The notes beneath the pieces were generated by a model. The model ran no database searches. It worked only from the letters and a program-made list of their open reading frames with translations, and was not told the DNA's origin. Positions 8,325 to 17,330 of a stretch of DNA of 64,000 nt are shown one piece after another (the first letter of the stretch is position 1; each line of letters begins with the position of its first letter). Source of the DNA: UBA4416 sp964543545 (GTDB lineage Bacteria; Bacteroidota; Bacteroidia; B-17B0; Aurantibacillaceae); the NCBI GenBank assembly GCA_964543545.1, contig CAZIYT010000002.1:496001-560000 (forward strand), in the 5' to 3' direction. A program made the position numbers and the translations under genes.

Positions 8325-9815
8325 ATGAACATTTATTCCATCTCTCCTGATAAACACATTACGCTTAACGACGTCCGCCAGATCCTGGAATCCAATATGG
8401 TATTGGAGCTTTCGGCTTCTGCCAAAACACAGATTACTGCCTGCCGCGATTACCTCGACCGGAAAATGGCCTCTCAGAAGGAACCGATCTATGGAATCAA
8501 TACCGGTTTCGGCTCGCTCTGCAATGTGATTATTCCCGATAACGAGCTTGGGCAATTGCAAACTAATTTAGTGATGTCGCATGCTTGTGGAATGGGCGAT
8601 GAAGTGCCCCTGGAGATTGTGAGGATTATGCTCCTTCTTAAGATCCAGTCTTTATCTTATGGCAAAAGCGCTGTGCAACTGGTAACGGTGGAGCGCTTGG
8701 TGGATATGTACAACCATAAGATCTACCCGATTGTATATCAGCAGGGCTCACTGGGCGCTTCCGGCGATCTGTCGCCACTGGCGCACCTATGCCTGCCTTT
8801 GCTGGGTATGGGAGAAGTGAACTACCAGGGCAATAAATACCCTGCAGATAAAGTATTCAAAGAAACAGGATTGGAAACCATCACCCTGAAATCGAAAGAA
8901 GGGCTGGCCTTACTGAATGGCACCCAGTTTATGGGCGCTTACGGTGTGTGGTGCCTTTTGAAATCTTTTCGTCTCAATCTCCTGGCCGACCTTGTAGGTG
9001 CTATATCACTCGATGCCTTCGATGGAAGAATAGAGCCTTTCAAAGATCACATTCATTTAATCCGCCCGCATAAGGGACAACTGGCCACCGCACGTGCCAT
9101 CCGCGAAAACCTTTCGGGCAGCGAGATCCTGGCGCAACATAAAGTACAGGTGCAGGATCCGTATTCCTTCCGCTGCATTCCGCAGGTGCATGGTGCTACC
9201 AAAGACACGACGGCTTATGTGAACTCCGTGTTTGAAACGGAGATCAATTCTGTAACCGATAACCCAACCGTTTTTCCGGAAGAAGATGAAGTGATCAGCG
9301 GTGGAAATTTCCACGGGCAGCCATTGGCGCTTGGCCTGGACTTCCTGGCCATTGCCATTGCCGAATTAGGTAACATCTCCGAAAGGCGCGTGTACCAGCT
9401 CATTTCGGGCATCCGTAACCTGCCGGCTTTCCTGGTAGCGAAACCGGGATTGAATTCAGGATTTATGATTCCGCAATACACAGCCGCCAGCATTGTGAGC
9501 CAGAACAAACAATTGTGCACACCGGCCAGCATCGACAGCATCGTGTCGAGCAACGGGCAGGAAGACCATGTGAGCATGGGAGCCAATGCGGCTACCAAAT
9601 GCTTTAAAGTGATTGAGAACGTGGAGAAGTTGTTCGCGATAGAACTCATGAATGCCTCGCAGGCCATTGAATTCAGAAGGCCTTTAAAGTCGTCACCAAA
9701 AATAGAAAGCCTGCTGGAATCATACCGGAAGCTCATTCCTTTTGTGCAGGATGATAAGATCATGTACCAGGAGCTGGAAGCGTCCCTGCAATTTGTAAAA
9801 ACACTGGCCCTCTGA
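8325..9815 (+). CDS. hutH: Histidine ammonia-lyase
   Basis: HutH converts L-histidine to urocanate and ammonia, the first step of histidine degradation. The 496-residue protein has the autocatalytic MIO triad A145-S146-G147 inside GSLGASGDLSPLAHL, an early active-site Tyr in YGINTGFGSL (about 56-65), and the family segments QDPYSFRCIPQVHGA and SGGNFHGQPLALGLD. The other hut genes (hutU, hutI, hutG) are not adjacent. Tyrosine and phenylalanine ammonia-lyases share the fold; overall similarity favours HutH. The stop overlaps the start of the next gene by one base. Confidence 0.92.
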   Translation: MNIYSISPDKHITLNDVRQILESNMVLELSASAKTQITACRDYLDRKMASQKEPIYGINTGFGSLCNVIIPDNELGQLQTNLVMSHACGMGDEVPLEIVRIMLLLKIQSLSYGKSAVQLVTVERLVDMYNHKIYPIVYQQGSLGASGDLSPLAHLCLPLLGMGEVNYQGNKYPADKVFKETGLETITLKSKEGLALLNGTQFMGAYGVWCLLKSFRLNLLADLVGAISLDAFDGRIEPFKDHIHLIRPHKGQLATARAIRENLSGSEILAQHKVQVQDPYSFRCIPQVHGATKDTTAYVNSVFETEINSVTDNPTVFPEEDEVISGGNFHGQPLALGLDFLAIAIAELGNISERRVYQLISGIRNLPAFLVAKPGLNSGFMIPQYTAASIVSQNKQLCTPASIDSIVSSNGQEDHVSMGANAATKCFKVIENVEKLFAIELMNASQAIEFRRPLKSSPKIESLLESYRKLIPFVQDDKIMYQELEASLQFVKTLAL

Positions 9816-10405
9816 TGACGACCATGATGAAACGGCTGACCGGAATCTTATGGTGTTTGTTAGTTGCGGTACAGGTCTCACAGGCCTGCCAATGCCCGGT
9901 AACATCCCTGAGCCAGGCAGAGCTCGATAAGTACGATATTATCTTTAAAGGTAAGATCAGTGAGGTGAAGCCCAACGGGAAAAAAAGCGAAGCGGTATTT
10001 ACCATCGACGAGCTTTACAAAGGTATGGTGTCCAAAGAATTTACCTTATTGTTCGATGATGAGGATGTGTGCAAGCTGGAGCTGAGGCCGGGCGATGAGT
10101 GGATCATCTATGCCAATTACCATCAGATCGATAATGCGAAGCTCGACTTCTGCAGCCGCAGCCGGAAATTCATTAAAAACGTGAAGGAAGATTTTTTTGC
10201 AGAAACCACGGGTGTAACGTACGACGAAGAATTTACATTCCTTCAGGAAAAGCTCGGCCTGCACAAGGTCCTGAAAGAGAATCCGAATAAGGCTATCGAG
10301 AGCCGCAATATCCTGCCAAGTACCAACCAGATGATCATCGGCTTCCTTTGCTCCCTGGGCGGATTGTTCCTGTTTTACTGGCTCTTCAACCGATTTTTTA
10401 AATAA
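9815..10405 (+). CDS. Membrane-anchored TIMP/NTR-like domain protein
   Basis: The 196-residue protein has an N-terminal signal peptide whose best signal peptidase I site (SQA, residues 22-24) leaves Cys25 as the new N-terminus in the motif C-Q-C-P. Four cysteines (C25, C27, C86, C113) sit at mature positions 1, 3, 62 and 89, close to the spacing 1, 3, 70 and 99 of the TIMP N-terminal domain. The flanking pattern C-K-L-E-L-R-P-G-D-E-W-I-I-Y also fits the NTR fold. One transmembrane helix (about 172-190) near the C-terminus would hold it at a membrane. M4 or M5 are alternative starts. The start overlaps the hutH stop, and ppa follows 14 bp later. Function unknown. Confidence 0.7.
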   Translation: MTTMMKRLTGILWCLLVAVQVSQACQCPVTSLSQAELDKYDIIFKGKISEVKPNGKKSEAVFTIDELYKGMVSKEFTLLFDDEDVCKLELRPGDEWIIYANYHQIDNAKLDFCSRSRKFIKNVKEDFFAETTGVTYDEEFTFLQEKLGLHKVLKENPNKAIESRNILPSTNQMIIGFLCSLGGLFLFYWLFNRFFK

Positions 10406-10419
10406 CAGAATTATACAAC

Positions 10420-11055
10420 ATGAAAGTTCAATTGCACAAAGCGCATCCCTGGCACGGGATTTCTTATGGAGAAGGTGCCCCTGAGATCATCACGTCTTTT
10501 ATCGAAATGGTACCTGCCGATCAAATCAAATACGAGATTGACAAAGTATCCGGTTACCGCAAAGTAGACAGGCCGCAAAAATTCTCAAACATTGTTCCGG
10601 CCTTATACGGCTTTGTTCCTCAAACCTTTTGTGGCGATTCGGTTGCCGAGTTGGCCAATATGCGTACGGGCCGTACCAGCATTGTAGGTGACGGCGATCC
10701 GCTTGACATTTGCGTGCTCACGGAGCGAAACATTACCAGCGGCGATATCTTGGTAGAAGCCATTCCTATCGGCGGTTTCCGCATGATCGATAAGAACGAG
10801 GCGGATGACAAGATCATTGCCGTGATGGCCAAAGATGAGATCTACAGCCAGTGGAAAGACATTACCGATGCCCCGGAGCAAATCATCAACCGCCTGAGGC
10901 ACTACTTCCTTACCTACAAAAACATTCCGGGCGAGAGCAAAGCCATTGTAGAGATTACGGAAACCTACGGCCGGAAAGAGGCGCATGAAGTGATCCGCCG
11001 CAGCATCGACGATTACAACAAAACCTACAGGTCGTATATGGATCTTGGGATGTAA
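10420..11055 (+). CDS. ppa: Inorganic pyrophosphatase (family I)
   Basis: This enzyme hydrolyses pyrophosphate to two phosphates and drives biosynthetic reactions. The 211-residue protein has AHPWHGISYGEGAP at the start, the KYEIDKVSGYRKVDRP segment with substrate-binding Lys and Arg, YGFVPQTFCGD, and the metal-binding aspartates in GDGDPLDICVL and DKNEADDK. The arrangement and slightly longer length are typical of the Bacteroidota branch of family I. It follows the TIMP-like gene after 14 bp and precedes a small gene after 34 bp. Confidence 0.94.
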   Translation: MKVQLHKAHPWHGISYGEGAPEIITSFIEMVPADQIKYEIDKVSGYRKVDRPQKFSNIVPALYGFVPQTFCGDSVAELANMRTGRTSIVGDGDPLDICVLTERNITSGDILVEAIPIGGFRMIDKNEADDKIIAVMAKDEIYSQWKDITDAPEQIINRLRHYFLTYKNIPGESKAIVEITETYGRKEAHEVIRRSIDDYNKTYRSYMDLGM

Positions 11056-11089
11056 GCGCTAACGCCGGTAAATGATAATCAGAAGCTGA

Positions 11090-11470
11090 ATGGATAAGCC
11101 TGAACTGATCAAAGGAGAGATTGCCGATTACCGTTACGGTGATGACGGCATTTTATATTCCTATTCCAAAAGTACCCTGCGCACGGTGAAAACGATTTCG
11201 GATAACATTGCTTTGGTAAAACGGATCACCGGAAATAAGATCGTGCCTCTTCTGATTTACTTAAGTGATTCGCCCGTTCCGGATAAGGAAACGCGGCGCT
11301 TTTCCACAGAACAGCTTCCGAACGTGTATAAGGCGATGGCCATGGTATCAAAGCCAGGTCTCTCGAAGCTCATCATGAATATCTTGTTCCGCTTCAAAAA
11401 GCCGCCCATTCCTATGAAGTCCTTTACCGATGACCAGGAAGCCAAAGAGTGGCTCAGGCAGTATGTCTGA
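11090..11470 (+). CDS. Small cytoplasmic protein, STAS/SpoIIAA-like
   Basis: A 126-residue protein with no signal peptide or membrane segment. The pattern of short strands and helices (ISDNIALVKRITGNKIVPLLIYLSDS, then PNVYKAMAMVSKPGLSKLIMNILF, ending in DQEAKEWLRQYV) resembles the SpoIIAA-like/STAS proteins common in Bacteroidota, whose C-terminal helix often has an 'A.eWL' ending. I cannot assign a function. It lies 34 bp downstream of ppa and probably closes the hutH transcript. It converges with the next gene, with a GCCCG/CGGGC palindrome just inside the end of that gene (about 11490-11508). Confidence 0.75.
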   Translation: MDKPELIKGEIADYRYGDDGILYSYSKSTLRTVKTISDNIALVKRITGNKIVPLLIYLSDSPVPDKETRRFSTEQLPNVYKAMAMVSKPGLSKLIMNILFRFKKPPIPMKSFTDDQEAKEWLRQYV

Positions 11471-11486
11471 CAAGCCTTTTAATCTT

Positions 11487-12713
11487 TTAGCCCGAATTTT
11501 TCCGGGCGTATACTTTTTTATAGATGTTTTTTAAGAGCTCGTCTGCCGTGTTTATGCAGTATTTGTAACCTGTTTCCACGGCGTATTTCTTCGCTTTTTT
11601 GGCTGCTACCAGGGCTTCTTCATTCTTATTATTCTTGTAGAGGATTTGTGCATAGGCGAGGTAAGAAAAATAGTAAGGATTCCTCTCAGCATCACTTTTG
11701 GCCCAAAATTCGGCTTTGTCCAACAGTTTCCCGGTCCCGAAATGCTCGTTGATGTTATACGCGATTTCAGATAAAGGAGAAATTTCGCTCGGTTTATTGA
11801 GGTAATAGAACTCAGCTTTCTCCAGGCATAACATCGCATACGAATCCCAGTCTCCGGTTTTCATGGCGGCTTTGAGGTCAGCTTCAAAAATCAGTTGGTC
11901 ACCCTGTTCATAATGTAAAGAGGAAACATAATTTCTGGCCCTGGTAAAATCTTCCACCTTAAAAGTATCCCGGTTATAAATAATCTTCTCAAATTCCTTC
12001 TCAATCCTTCTATCCAGAACGTTTGTTACTTCTTCGGAAGAAACTTTTTCTGCATACGCCTTCCGGTTTGTCATCATGTAAGCAAATTCATCCGAATACA
12101 GATCCGTGGCCTGGGTTTTTAAGATGTTCCAGTTTTTTTCAGAAATCAGGCCGCCGTTTTGTAAGGAAAGGTAGGCTTTGAGAGCATCCGGGGAGCTCAT
12201 GCCGGCAAGCGTTAATACATGAAGGTATTCTTCCAGGAACTGAAGGCTGTCTTTTTTTTCGGGAAAGTGCTTTTGATAATAAGCCAGGTTTCTTTGCGGA
12301 TCGTTGGCCCTTTTGCCATGCGCTAAAAACTCGCCGGCGCTCATGGCACTCTTCATTTTATAGTCAAGGTTTCCGGTGCTGTCCAGGAACAGGTACATAG
12401 GAACCGAAACGATGTTGAATTTTTCGCCTATTGCGATTCCTTCTCCTCTCTCCAGGTCCAGTTTAATACTCACAAAATTTGCATTGTAATAATCTGCCAC
12501 CGTATCATTGGCAAATACCGTTTTTTCCATGTGTTTGCAAGGGCCGCACCAGGATGTGCCCACATCGATAAAAATCCGTTTATGCTCTTTGAGGGCTGCG
12601 GCCCTGGCCTGCTCAAGCGTGATCTTCCGGAGTATGATTTTTTTGTGCTGGCTCCATGCAGTTATGCACAGAAAGCCTGTAAATATCAGAGTAAAAGCAA
12701 GTTGTTTTTTCAT
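11487..12713 (-). CDS. Secreted thioredoxin-fold protein with helical C-terminal region
   Basis: The 408-residue protein starts at ATG 12713 with a signal peptide (LCITAWSQ, cleavage about residue 22). The open frame runs 49 codons further upstream, but that part does not look like protein. A thioredoxin-like domain follows at about 33-150 with the redox motif W-C56-G-P-C59-K and the cis-Pro region SVPMYLF. The rest (about 160-400) is helical, with TPR-like pieces near the end (PYYFSYLAYAQILYKNNKNEEALVAA). It is probably a periplasmic oxidoreductase; the substrate is unknown. It is divergent from the thioredoxin-like/OmpA gene, 252 bp apart. Confidence 0.85.
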   Translation of the reverse strand: MKKQLAFTLIFTGFLCITAWSQHKKIILRKITLEQARAAALKEHKRIFIDVGTSWCGPCKHMEKTVFANDTVADYYNANFVSIKLDLERGEGIAIGEKFNIVSVPMYLFLDSTGNLDYKMKSAMSAGEFLAHGKRANDPQRNLAYYQKHFPEKKDSLQFLEEYLHVLTLAGMSSPDALKAYLSLQNGGLISEKNWNILKTQATDLYSDEFAYMMTNRKAYAEKVSSEEVTNVLDRRIEKEFEKIIYNRDTFKVEDFTRARNYVSSLHYEQGDQLIFEADLKAAMKTGDWDSYAMLCLEKAEFYYLNKPSEISPLSEIAYNINEHFGTGKLLDKAEFWAKSDAERNPYYFSYLAYAQILYKNNKNEEALVAAKKAKKYAVETGYKYCINTADELLKNIYKKVYARKNSG

Positions 12714-12965
12714 AGCAAGAAGTTTGTACGTGATATCATTTATTAAACTAAATATAGGGCTTGTTCCTTTTTTGAAGTTACCTGAAATCAGGCATTTTAT
12801 GTGTTTCTTCACGAATTCAGGCCTGTGGTGATTATAATACACCCGAAGCCCAAAAGCCACATCCGAAGGACGAATCAGGCTATAATTCTGTTAAAAACTG
12901 GTTTTTACCGGTTTTTTAGTATCTTAGGATCACAAAAACCTTCACAAAGCATTAACCGAAAATGT

Positions 12966-14273
12966 ATGAGGCAATTTCTTAGTGGTGTCATTTTGTTTTT
13001 TTGGGTAGCAACATCCTTTGCTCAGAAAAACAATAAGCTCAGGATGGGCGAGAAGATCCCTTTTTCCAGAGTGACGGTATTGAACCAGGATAAAAAGGCG
13101 ACCAATATCGACCTGCCGAATGATAAGATCGCGAACGACCGTTTCGTGTTGGTTTATTTCTATTCTGCTGCCACTGCAACCAAAGAGCTCATCGCCTTTA
13201 ATAACGATGTTGAGAAGATCCTCAATAAGTATGAGAATAATGCCTGCAAAGGCGCAGGACAGATCGAATATGTAACCATTTGCGTGGAAAAAGACTACGA
13301 TAAATGGAAGACCATCTTATCGGAGACCAATTACAACAAATCTAAATTTACCGGCAAGAAAACCAACTACCAGGCCCGCGACGGACAAAAAGACAAAGTG
13401 GTGAGCGCCTTTAAGGTAACGGAAATGCCCTCCCTGTTCCTCGTGAACCCTACAGGCCGCCTTTACCTCGAGACCGATAGCATCGAAGTGCTGGAAAAAA
13501 CATTTCAGAATATTTGCCGCATCAATTCCTCTTATTCCACAGCTGATATTTCGGGCAAGCTGCTCATCGGGGATAAGAAAAAATCACCACTCACCGAGCA
13601 TAAGGTTTACCTCGTGAAAGGAAATAAGGATACCATCAACAATACCTCCACCGATAATTTCGGTGATTTCCGTTTCAGGCAGGTGGATACTACCCAGAAC
13701 CTCAGCATCCGCATCGAGCAGAATAACAAGACCAAAGGAGGCCCGAAAGTCTTCCTGGCCAAGCAAAATGGGGAATTGGTATCCGAGCTGAAAAAAAATG
13801 CCACCGGCAATTTCGAGTATAAGCTCTTACCCATTGATGTAGAGCGCCTCACAGAGCTCGAAGAAGACGATGACATTACCGTAAAGTATAAAAAGTTCAA
13901 CGCTACCAATAAGAAAGACCTTGTGGTGACGGAGAACATTTATTACGAATCGGCGCAGTATGCCATCTTAACGGAAGGAGAAATCGTGTTGGATAAAGTG
14001 CTGGCCATCTTAAATAATTATCCTTTGGTAAAGCTCGATGTGATCTCTCATACCGATGCCCTCGGCGATAATGCGAGCAACCTGAAACTTTCGCAGAACC
14101 GCTCGAATGCCGTGATCGACTACCTGGTAGCCAAAGGCATTTCGCGTGACCGCCTGAAGGCCATTGGGAAAGGGGAGGCGGAGATCAGGAACCGCTGCCT
14201 GGATGGCGTGGAATGCTCCGACAAAGAACATGAATACAACCGGCGTACCGAATTCAAATTCATGAGAAATTAG
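12966..14273 (+). CDS. Redox-dead thioredoxin-like domain fused to an OmpA peptidoglycan-binding domain
   Basis: The 435-residue protein begins at ATG 12966 with a signal peptide ending in TSFAQ (about 20). A thioredoxin/AhpC-like domain (about 25-185) has the strand FVLVYFYSAATATKEL where WCxxC would stand, so the redox cysteines are absent, but the later 'EMPSLFLVNPTGRLY' cis-Pro strand is kept. A beta-sandwich segment (about 195-300) follows, and then an OmpA-like domain (about 325-435; DVISHTDALGDNASNLKLSQNRSNAVIDYL) that should bind peptidoglycan. Upstream frame extension to 12801 is non-coding in appearance. A weak -7 box TATCTTAG lies near 12920. Confidence 0.85.
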   Translation: MRQFLSGVILFFWVATSFAQKNNKLRMGEKIPFSRVTVLNQDKKATNIDLPNDKIANDRFVLVYFYSAATATKELIAFNNDVEKILNKYENNACKGAGQIEYVTICVEKDYDKWKTILSETNYNKSKFTGKKTNYQARDGQKDKVVSAFKVTEMPSLFLVNPTGRLYLETDSIEVLEKTFQNICRINSSYSTADISGKLLIGDKKKSPLTEHKVYLVKGNKDTINNTSTDNFGDFRFRQVDTTQNLSIRIEQNNKTKGGPKVFLAKQNGELVSELKKNATGNFEYKLLPIDVERLTELEEDDDITVKYKKFNATNKKDLVVTENIYYESAQYAILTEGEIVLDKVLAILNNYPLVKLDVISHTDALGDNASNLKLSQNRSNAVIDYLVAKGISRDRLKAIGKGEAEIRNRCLDGVECSDKEHEYNRRTEFKFMRN

Positions 14274-14326
14274 TCCCGATTATTTGATACATTTACCGGA
14301 ATCGTATTCTGTCTTTCGGGCACACC

Positions 14327-17200
14327 GTGAAATTTGCAAACACATATAAATACCAGTTATACTTATTACTGGTCGTGTTCATCGCTTATATTCCCCTTAC
14401 CTGTTTTCAAAACACCTTAGTCAACGACGATATCGATGTGGCCCTGTCCACCAAGTACTTCGCCGGCGAATGCTTTCAGAACGGTTATCTGCCACTGTGG
14501 AACCCTTACCAGATCTGGGGTTTTCCGGCACATGCCGATCTGCAATATACCAACTGGAACCTCGAAACCCTGCTTACTGGAATCCTGTTCGGCTATAACT
14601 ACATCATCCTGCATGTGTTGTTTATCCTGTATGTGTTCCTGGCAGCACTGGGCGCTTTCCTGTTGTTCCGGCACCTGTCTGAAGATGAGCGTGCAGGCTT
14701 TTATGTGGCCTGCGTTTATATCCTGAGCGGGCTGTTCATCGCGCATGTGCAATCGCTGGTGACTATCCTCGGCCTGGTGTGGCTGCCTTATGTGCTTTGG
14801 AGCTTTTTGCGATGGCTGCAGGAACCCGGCATCAAGCACAGCATTCTCCTTTGCCTCTTTTCTTACCTCTTGATGACACTCGGCTACCAGGCCTTTGTCT
14901 TCATGCTTATTCCGCCCTTTGCGATCCTGTTCCTACAGCAGCTCTTTGTCTATTCTAAAGAGAAAAAAACAGCCCTGATCCGGCAAATGATTATCACAGG
15001 CATTCTCTCAGTTATCGTATTGGTGATATTGCTTCTGCCGGTACTGGTAACACAGTTTCAGGCAAAACCCTTTGTAGGCAGGCTCAACGGCATGTCGGTG
15101 GAAGAAGTGATGATGAACCCGTTTTCGCCGCTGAGCGCTTTATCGTTTATCAATCCTGTACTTACCATTGGCCACGACGATTGGTTCAATACTGAGCTAA
15201 CCATGCGGAATGCCTTCATGGGCCTGATTCCTTTCCTGCTGTTGCTGATTGCTTTATTCAAACGGCACAAAAGCGCCGTTGAAATTATTTTGCTTTCGTT
15301 TGCGGCCCTTTACCTGCTTGGTTCCTTGGGGGATGTGATCCCGGTGAGAAAGCTGATGTATTACCTCTTGCCCGGCTTCAGGCTCTTCCGCTTTCCCTCT
15401 TTACTGCGGGTTGTTGCTTTGCTGATGCTCTTGTGTTATGGAGCCTTGAATTTTAAATACGGTCTCAGCTGGTTGCAGCAGCAAGCCAAAAAGAGGAACG
15501 CAGCTCTTGTGGCTTTGCTTCTGCTGAACCTCGTGGTGGCTATTCTTTGTTTTGTAAAATGTGGGCACCTCAGTTTTTTACGTAACGGGCAGCACGGGTT
15601 CCATCAGCGGGTAATCCATAGCGATCCCTGGGAAATAGCCCTGTATGTGAGCCTTGGGCAATGTGTACTCATCGCCCTGTTAGGGTTCTTATGGAACAGG
15701 GCTAAGCATGAAAACCATTTTTTCAGAAAGCTGGCAGTAGCCACTATTGCTGAGCTGACGCTGGTAATCTGGCTGTATGGGCAGTTTACCGCCTTTGGTA
15801 GCCTGAAGCCCAAAGACCTGCAGGCTAATTTTGCTAAGATGCAAAGCGGCTTTCCCTTTCCTTCACAGGATGCATTGAATGCCACGAAATATAAGTTTGA
15901 TCACCTGCAGCATTTCTGGAAAAATACCGGTGCTTTCAAAAAGCAGCTGTTTAATGAGGACGCCTGGACTTCCTTTTATTTCAGCAATTACGATAAACTT
16001 AGCTCCCAGCGTACAGATCTGAAAGACAGCCTGCAAAGCTATCCTTTCGTCTACTTTTCTTTGCCGCATGCGGAGGAGCTCGTGGCGGCCCTGCCGGTGG
16101 ATACCTCGGCGCTCTTTATCAAAAACACCTTTCATCTCCGCAATGCCAAAGCCGATTTTCAGTACACGGCCTTTTCGCCACAGAAGATTGCGATGACGGT
16201 GAAGGCAGGTGCGGCGCTGATCTTAAATATACAGCAATCCTGGTACAGCGGCTGGATCGTGAAAGTAGACGGTGTGGAAAAACAGGTGTTATGGAATGGC
16301 GGTTTGTTGATGTCGGTGTCTGTTTCTCCGGGCCTGCACAGCGTTTCGTTTGAATACAGCAATCCCTTATTTGAAAAAGCCCTGGCGGTGAGCTATACCA
16401 TGCTGGTGGTACTTATTGCCGCATACCTGATCCTATCGGCGTTGCCGCGTAAGCGAAAACAGGTGCTGCTCTTGTTTTTCCTGGCCTGCGTTCTGGGTGT
16501 GTGCGCCATGTTCTTCCGCCGCTCTCCGAAACAAGCGGAAGTAAAAAACGGCTTTACCTACGATTTCGCGACCTCCACACGTTACTACGATTTCAATTCA
16601 ACCTCAGAGATCGCTTCCTGCATCCGGTCTTTAAGGCATGTTCAGCCCCGGAATATCCGTTACAGCTGGACGAATTATTACAACAGTCCTGAGTTGTTAT
16701 ATGCCTTAGGCATCAATCCTTCCGGCTCCGAGCAGGAGCAGGCATCCATGAATAGCCAGGTTAATTATCAATGGTCTGCAAAAGCAAAACCTCTCAAGCG
16801 TACCCTGTTTGATAGCACATACGCTGATCAGGCGTTTATTGATACGACCCGGGCTCGTGGATATGCCTTGATGCTCAACGATACACAAAATCCTTATTCC
16901 AAACTCATCACGCTAAATGCCGCTGTCCTAGAAGATCGCGACCTTTACGGCTTTGTAACGCTGAAAGCAACGCGTTTTTCCAATCCGATGGTGGTTTCCA
17001 AAATCAGGCACAGCGACGGAACCGAAGAGCAATTTTATTTTGCCTTGAACAAATACCTGCTTCACACCGGAGAGTGGGAGCAGGTGCCTTATTATTTCAG
17101 CAGGCACAACAGGAAGCCGGGCGATGAAGTCAGCTTATTTTTAATGAATGCGAATCCGCATACCGTGTACGTCAAAGAGCTGACAACGGCGTGTTTTTGA
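14327..17200 (+). CDS. Large polytopic membrane protein, YfhO-like (GT-C fold)
   Basis: The 957-residue protein starts at GTG 14327. It has about ten or more hydrophobic segments in the first 480 residues, a soluble domain (about 490-700), another membrane segment (about 700-725), one near 735-755, and a soluble C-terminal region. The first extracytoplasmic loop has an early Asp pair (LVNDDIDVAL) after TM1 and the W-N-P-Y motif, as in YfhO and other GT-C glycosyltransferase-like membrane proteins. YfhO family members are linked to glycosylation of envelope polymers in other bacteria; the substrate here is unknown. It stands alone and converges with recO. Confidence 0.75.
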   Translation: MKFANTYKYQLYLLLVVFIAYIPLTCFQNTLVNDDIDVALSTKYFAGECFQNGYLPLWNPYQIWGFPAHADLQYTNWNLETLLTGILFGYNYIILHVLFILYVFLAALGAFLLFRHLSEDERAGFYVACVYILSGLFIAHVQSLVTILGLVWLPYVLWSFLRWLQEPGIKHSILLCLFSYLLMTLGYQAFVFMLIPPFAILFLQQLFVYSKEKKTALIRQMIITGILSVIVLVILLLPVLVTQFQAKPFVGRLNGMSVEEVMMNPFSPLSALSFINPVLTIGHDDWFNTELTMRNAFMGLIPFLLLLIALFKRHKSAVEIILLSFAALYLLGSLGDVIPVRKLMYYLLPGFRLFRFPSLLRVVALLMLLCYGALNFKYGLSWLQQQAKKRNAALVALLLLNLVVAILCFVKCGHLSFLRNGQHGFHQRVIHSDPWEIALYVSLGQCVLIALLGFLWNRAKHENHFFRKLAVATIAELTLVIWLYGQFTAFGSLKPKDLQANFAKMQSGFPFPSQDALNATKYKFDHLQHFWKNTGAFKKQLFNEDAWTSFYFSNYDKLSSQRTDLKDSLQSYPFVYFSLPHAEELVAALPVDTSALFIKNTFHLRNAKADFQYTAFSPQKIAMTVKAGAALILNIQQSWYSGWIVKVDGVEKQVLWNGGLLMSVSVSPGLHSVSFEYSNPLFEKALAVSYTMLVVLIAAYLILSALPRKRKQVLLLFFLACVLGVCAMFFRRSPKQAEVKNGFTYDFATSTRYYDFNSTSEIASCIRSLRHVQPRNIRYSWTNYYNSPELLYALGINPSGSEQEQASMNSQVNYQWSAKAKPLKRTLFDSTYADQAFIDTTRARGYALMLNDTQNPYSKLITLNAAVLEDRDLYGFVTLKATRFSNPMVVSKIRHSDGTEEQFYFALNKYLLHTGEWEQVPYYFSRHNRKPGDEVSLFLMNANPHTVYVKELTTACF

Positions 17201-17268
17201 TTTTTTTCGGGTGGCTGAGCGGCGGCCTGGCAGCTACGATGCATTTAATAATTTCTTTGACGAATTAC

Positions 17269-17297
17269 CCGGTGGCTGAGGCTCTCGAAGCCACCGG
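17269..17297. repeat. Single constant-loop hairpin (locus 3)
   Basis: A perfect 9-bp stem CCGGTGGCT/AGCCACCGG encloses the loop GAGGCTCTCGA. It lies between convergent genes. A partial GGTGGCTGAG upstream (about 17210-17219) may be the remains of a partner. Confidence 0.88.
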
Positions 17298-17330
17298 TTT
17301 CCTCAGTGCCATCTGCGGAATATGCCGAAG

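Noticed and set aside
12714..12965. N-terminal extensions of the two divergent thioredoxin-fold genes, whose open frames overlap each other
   Set aside because: Both have clear signal peptides starting at 12713 and 12966; the extensions lie in the shared promoter gap.
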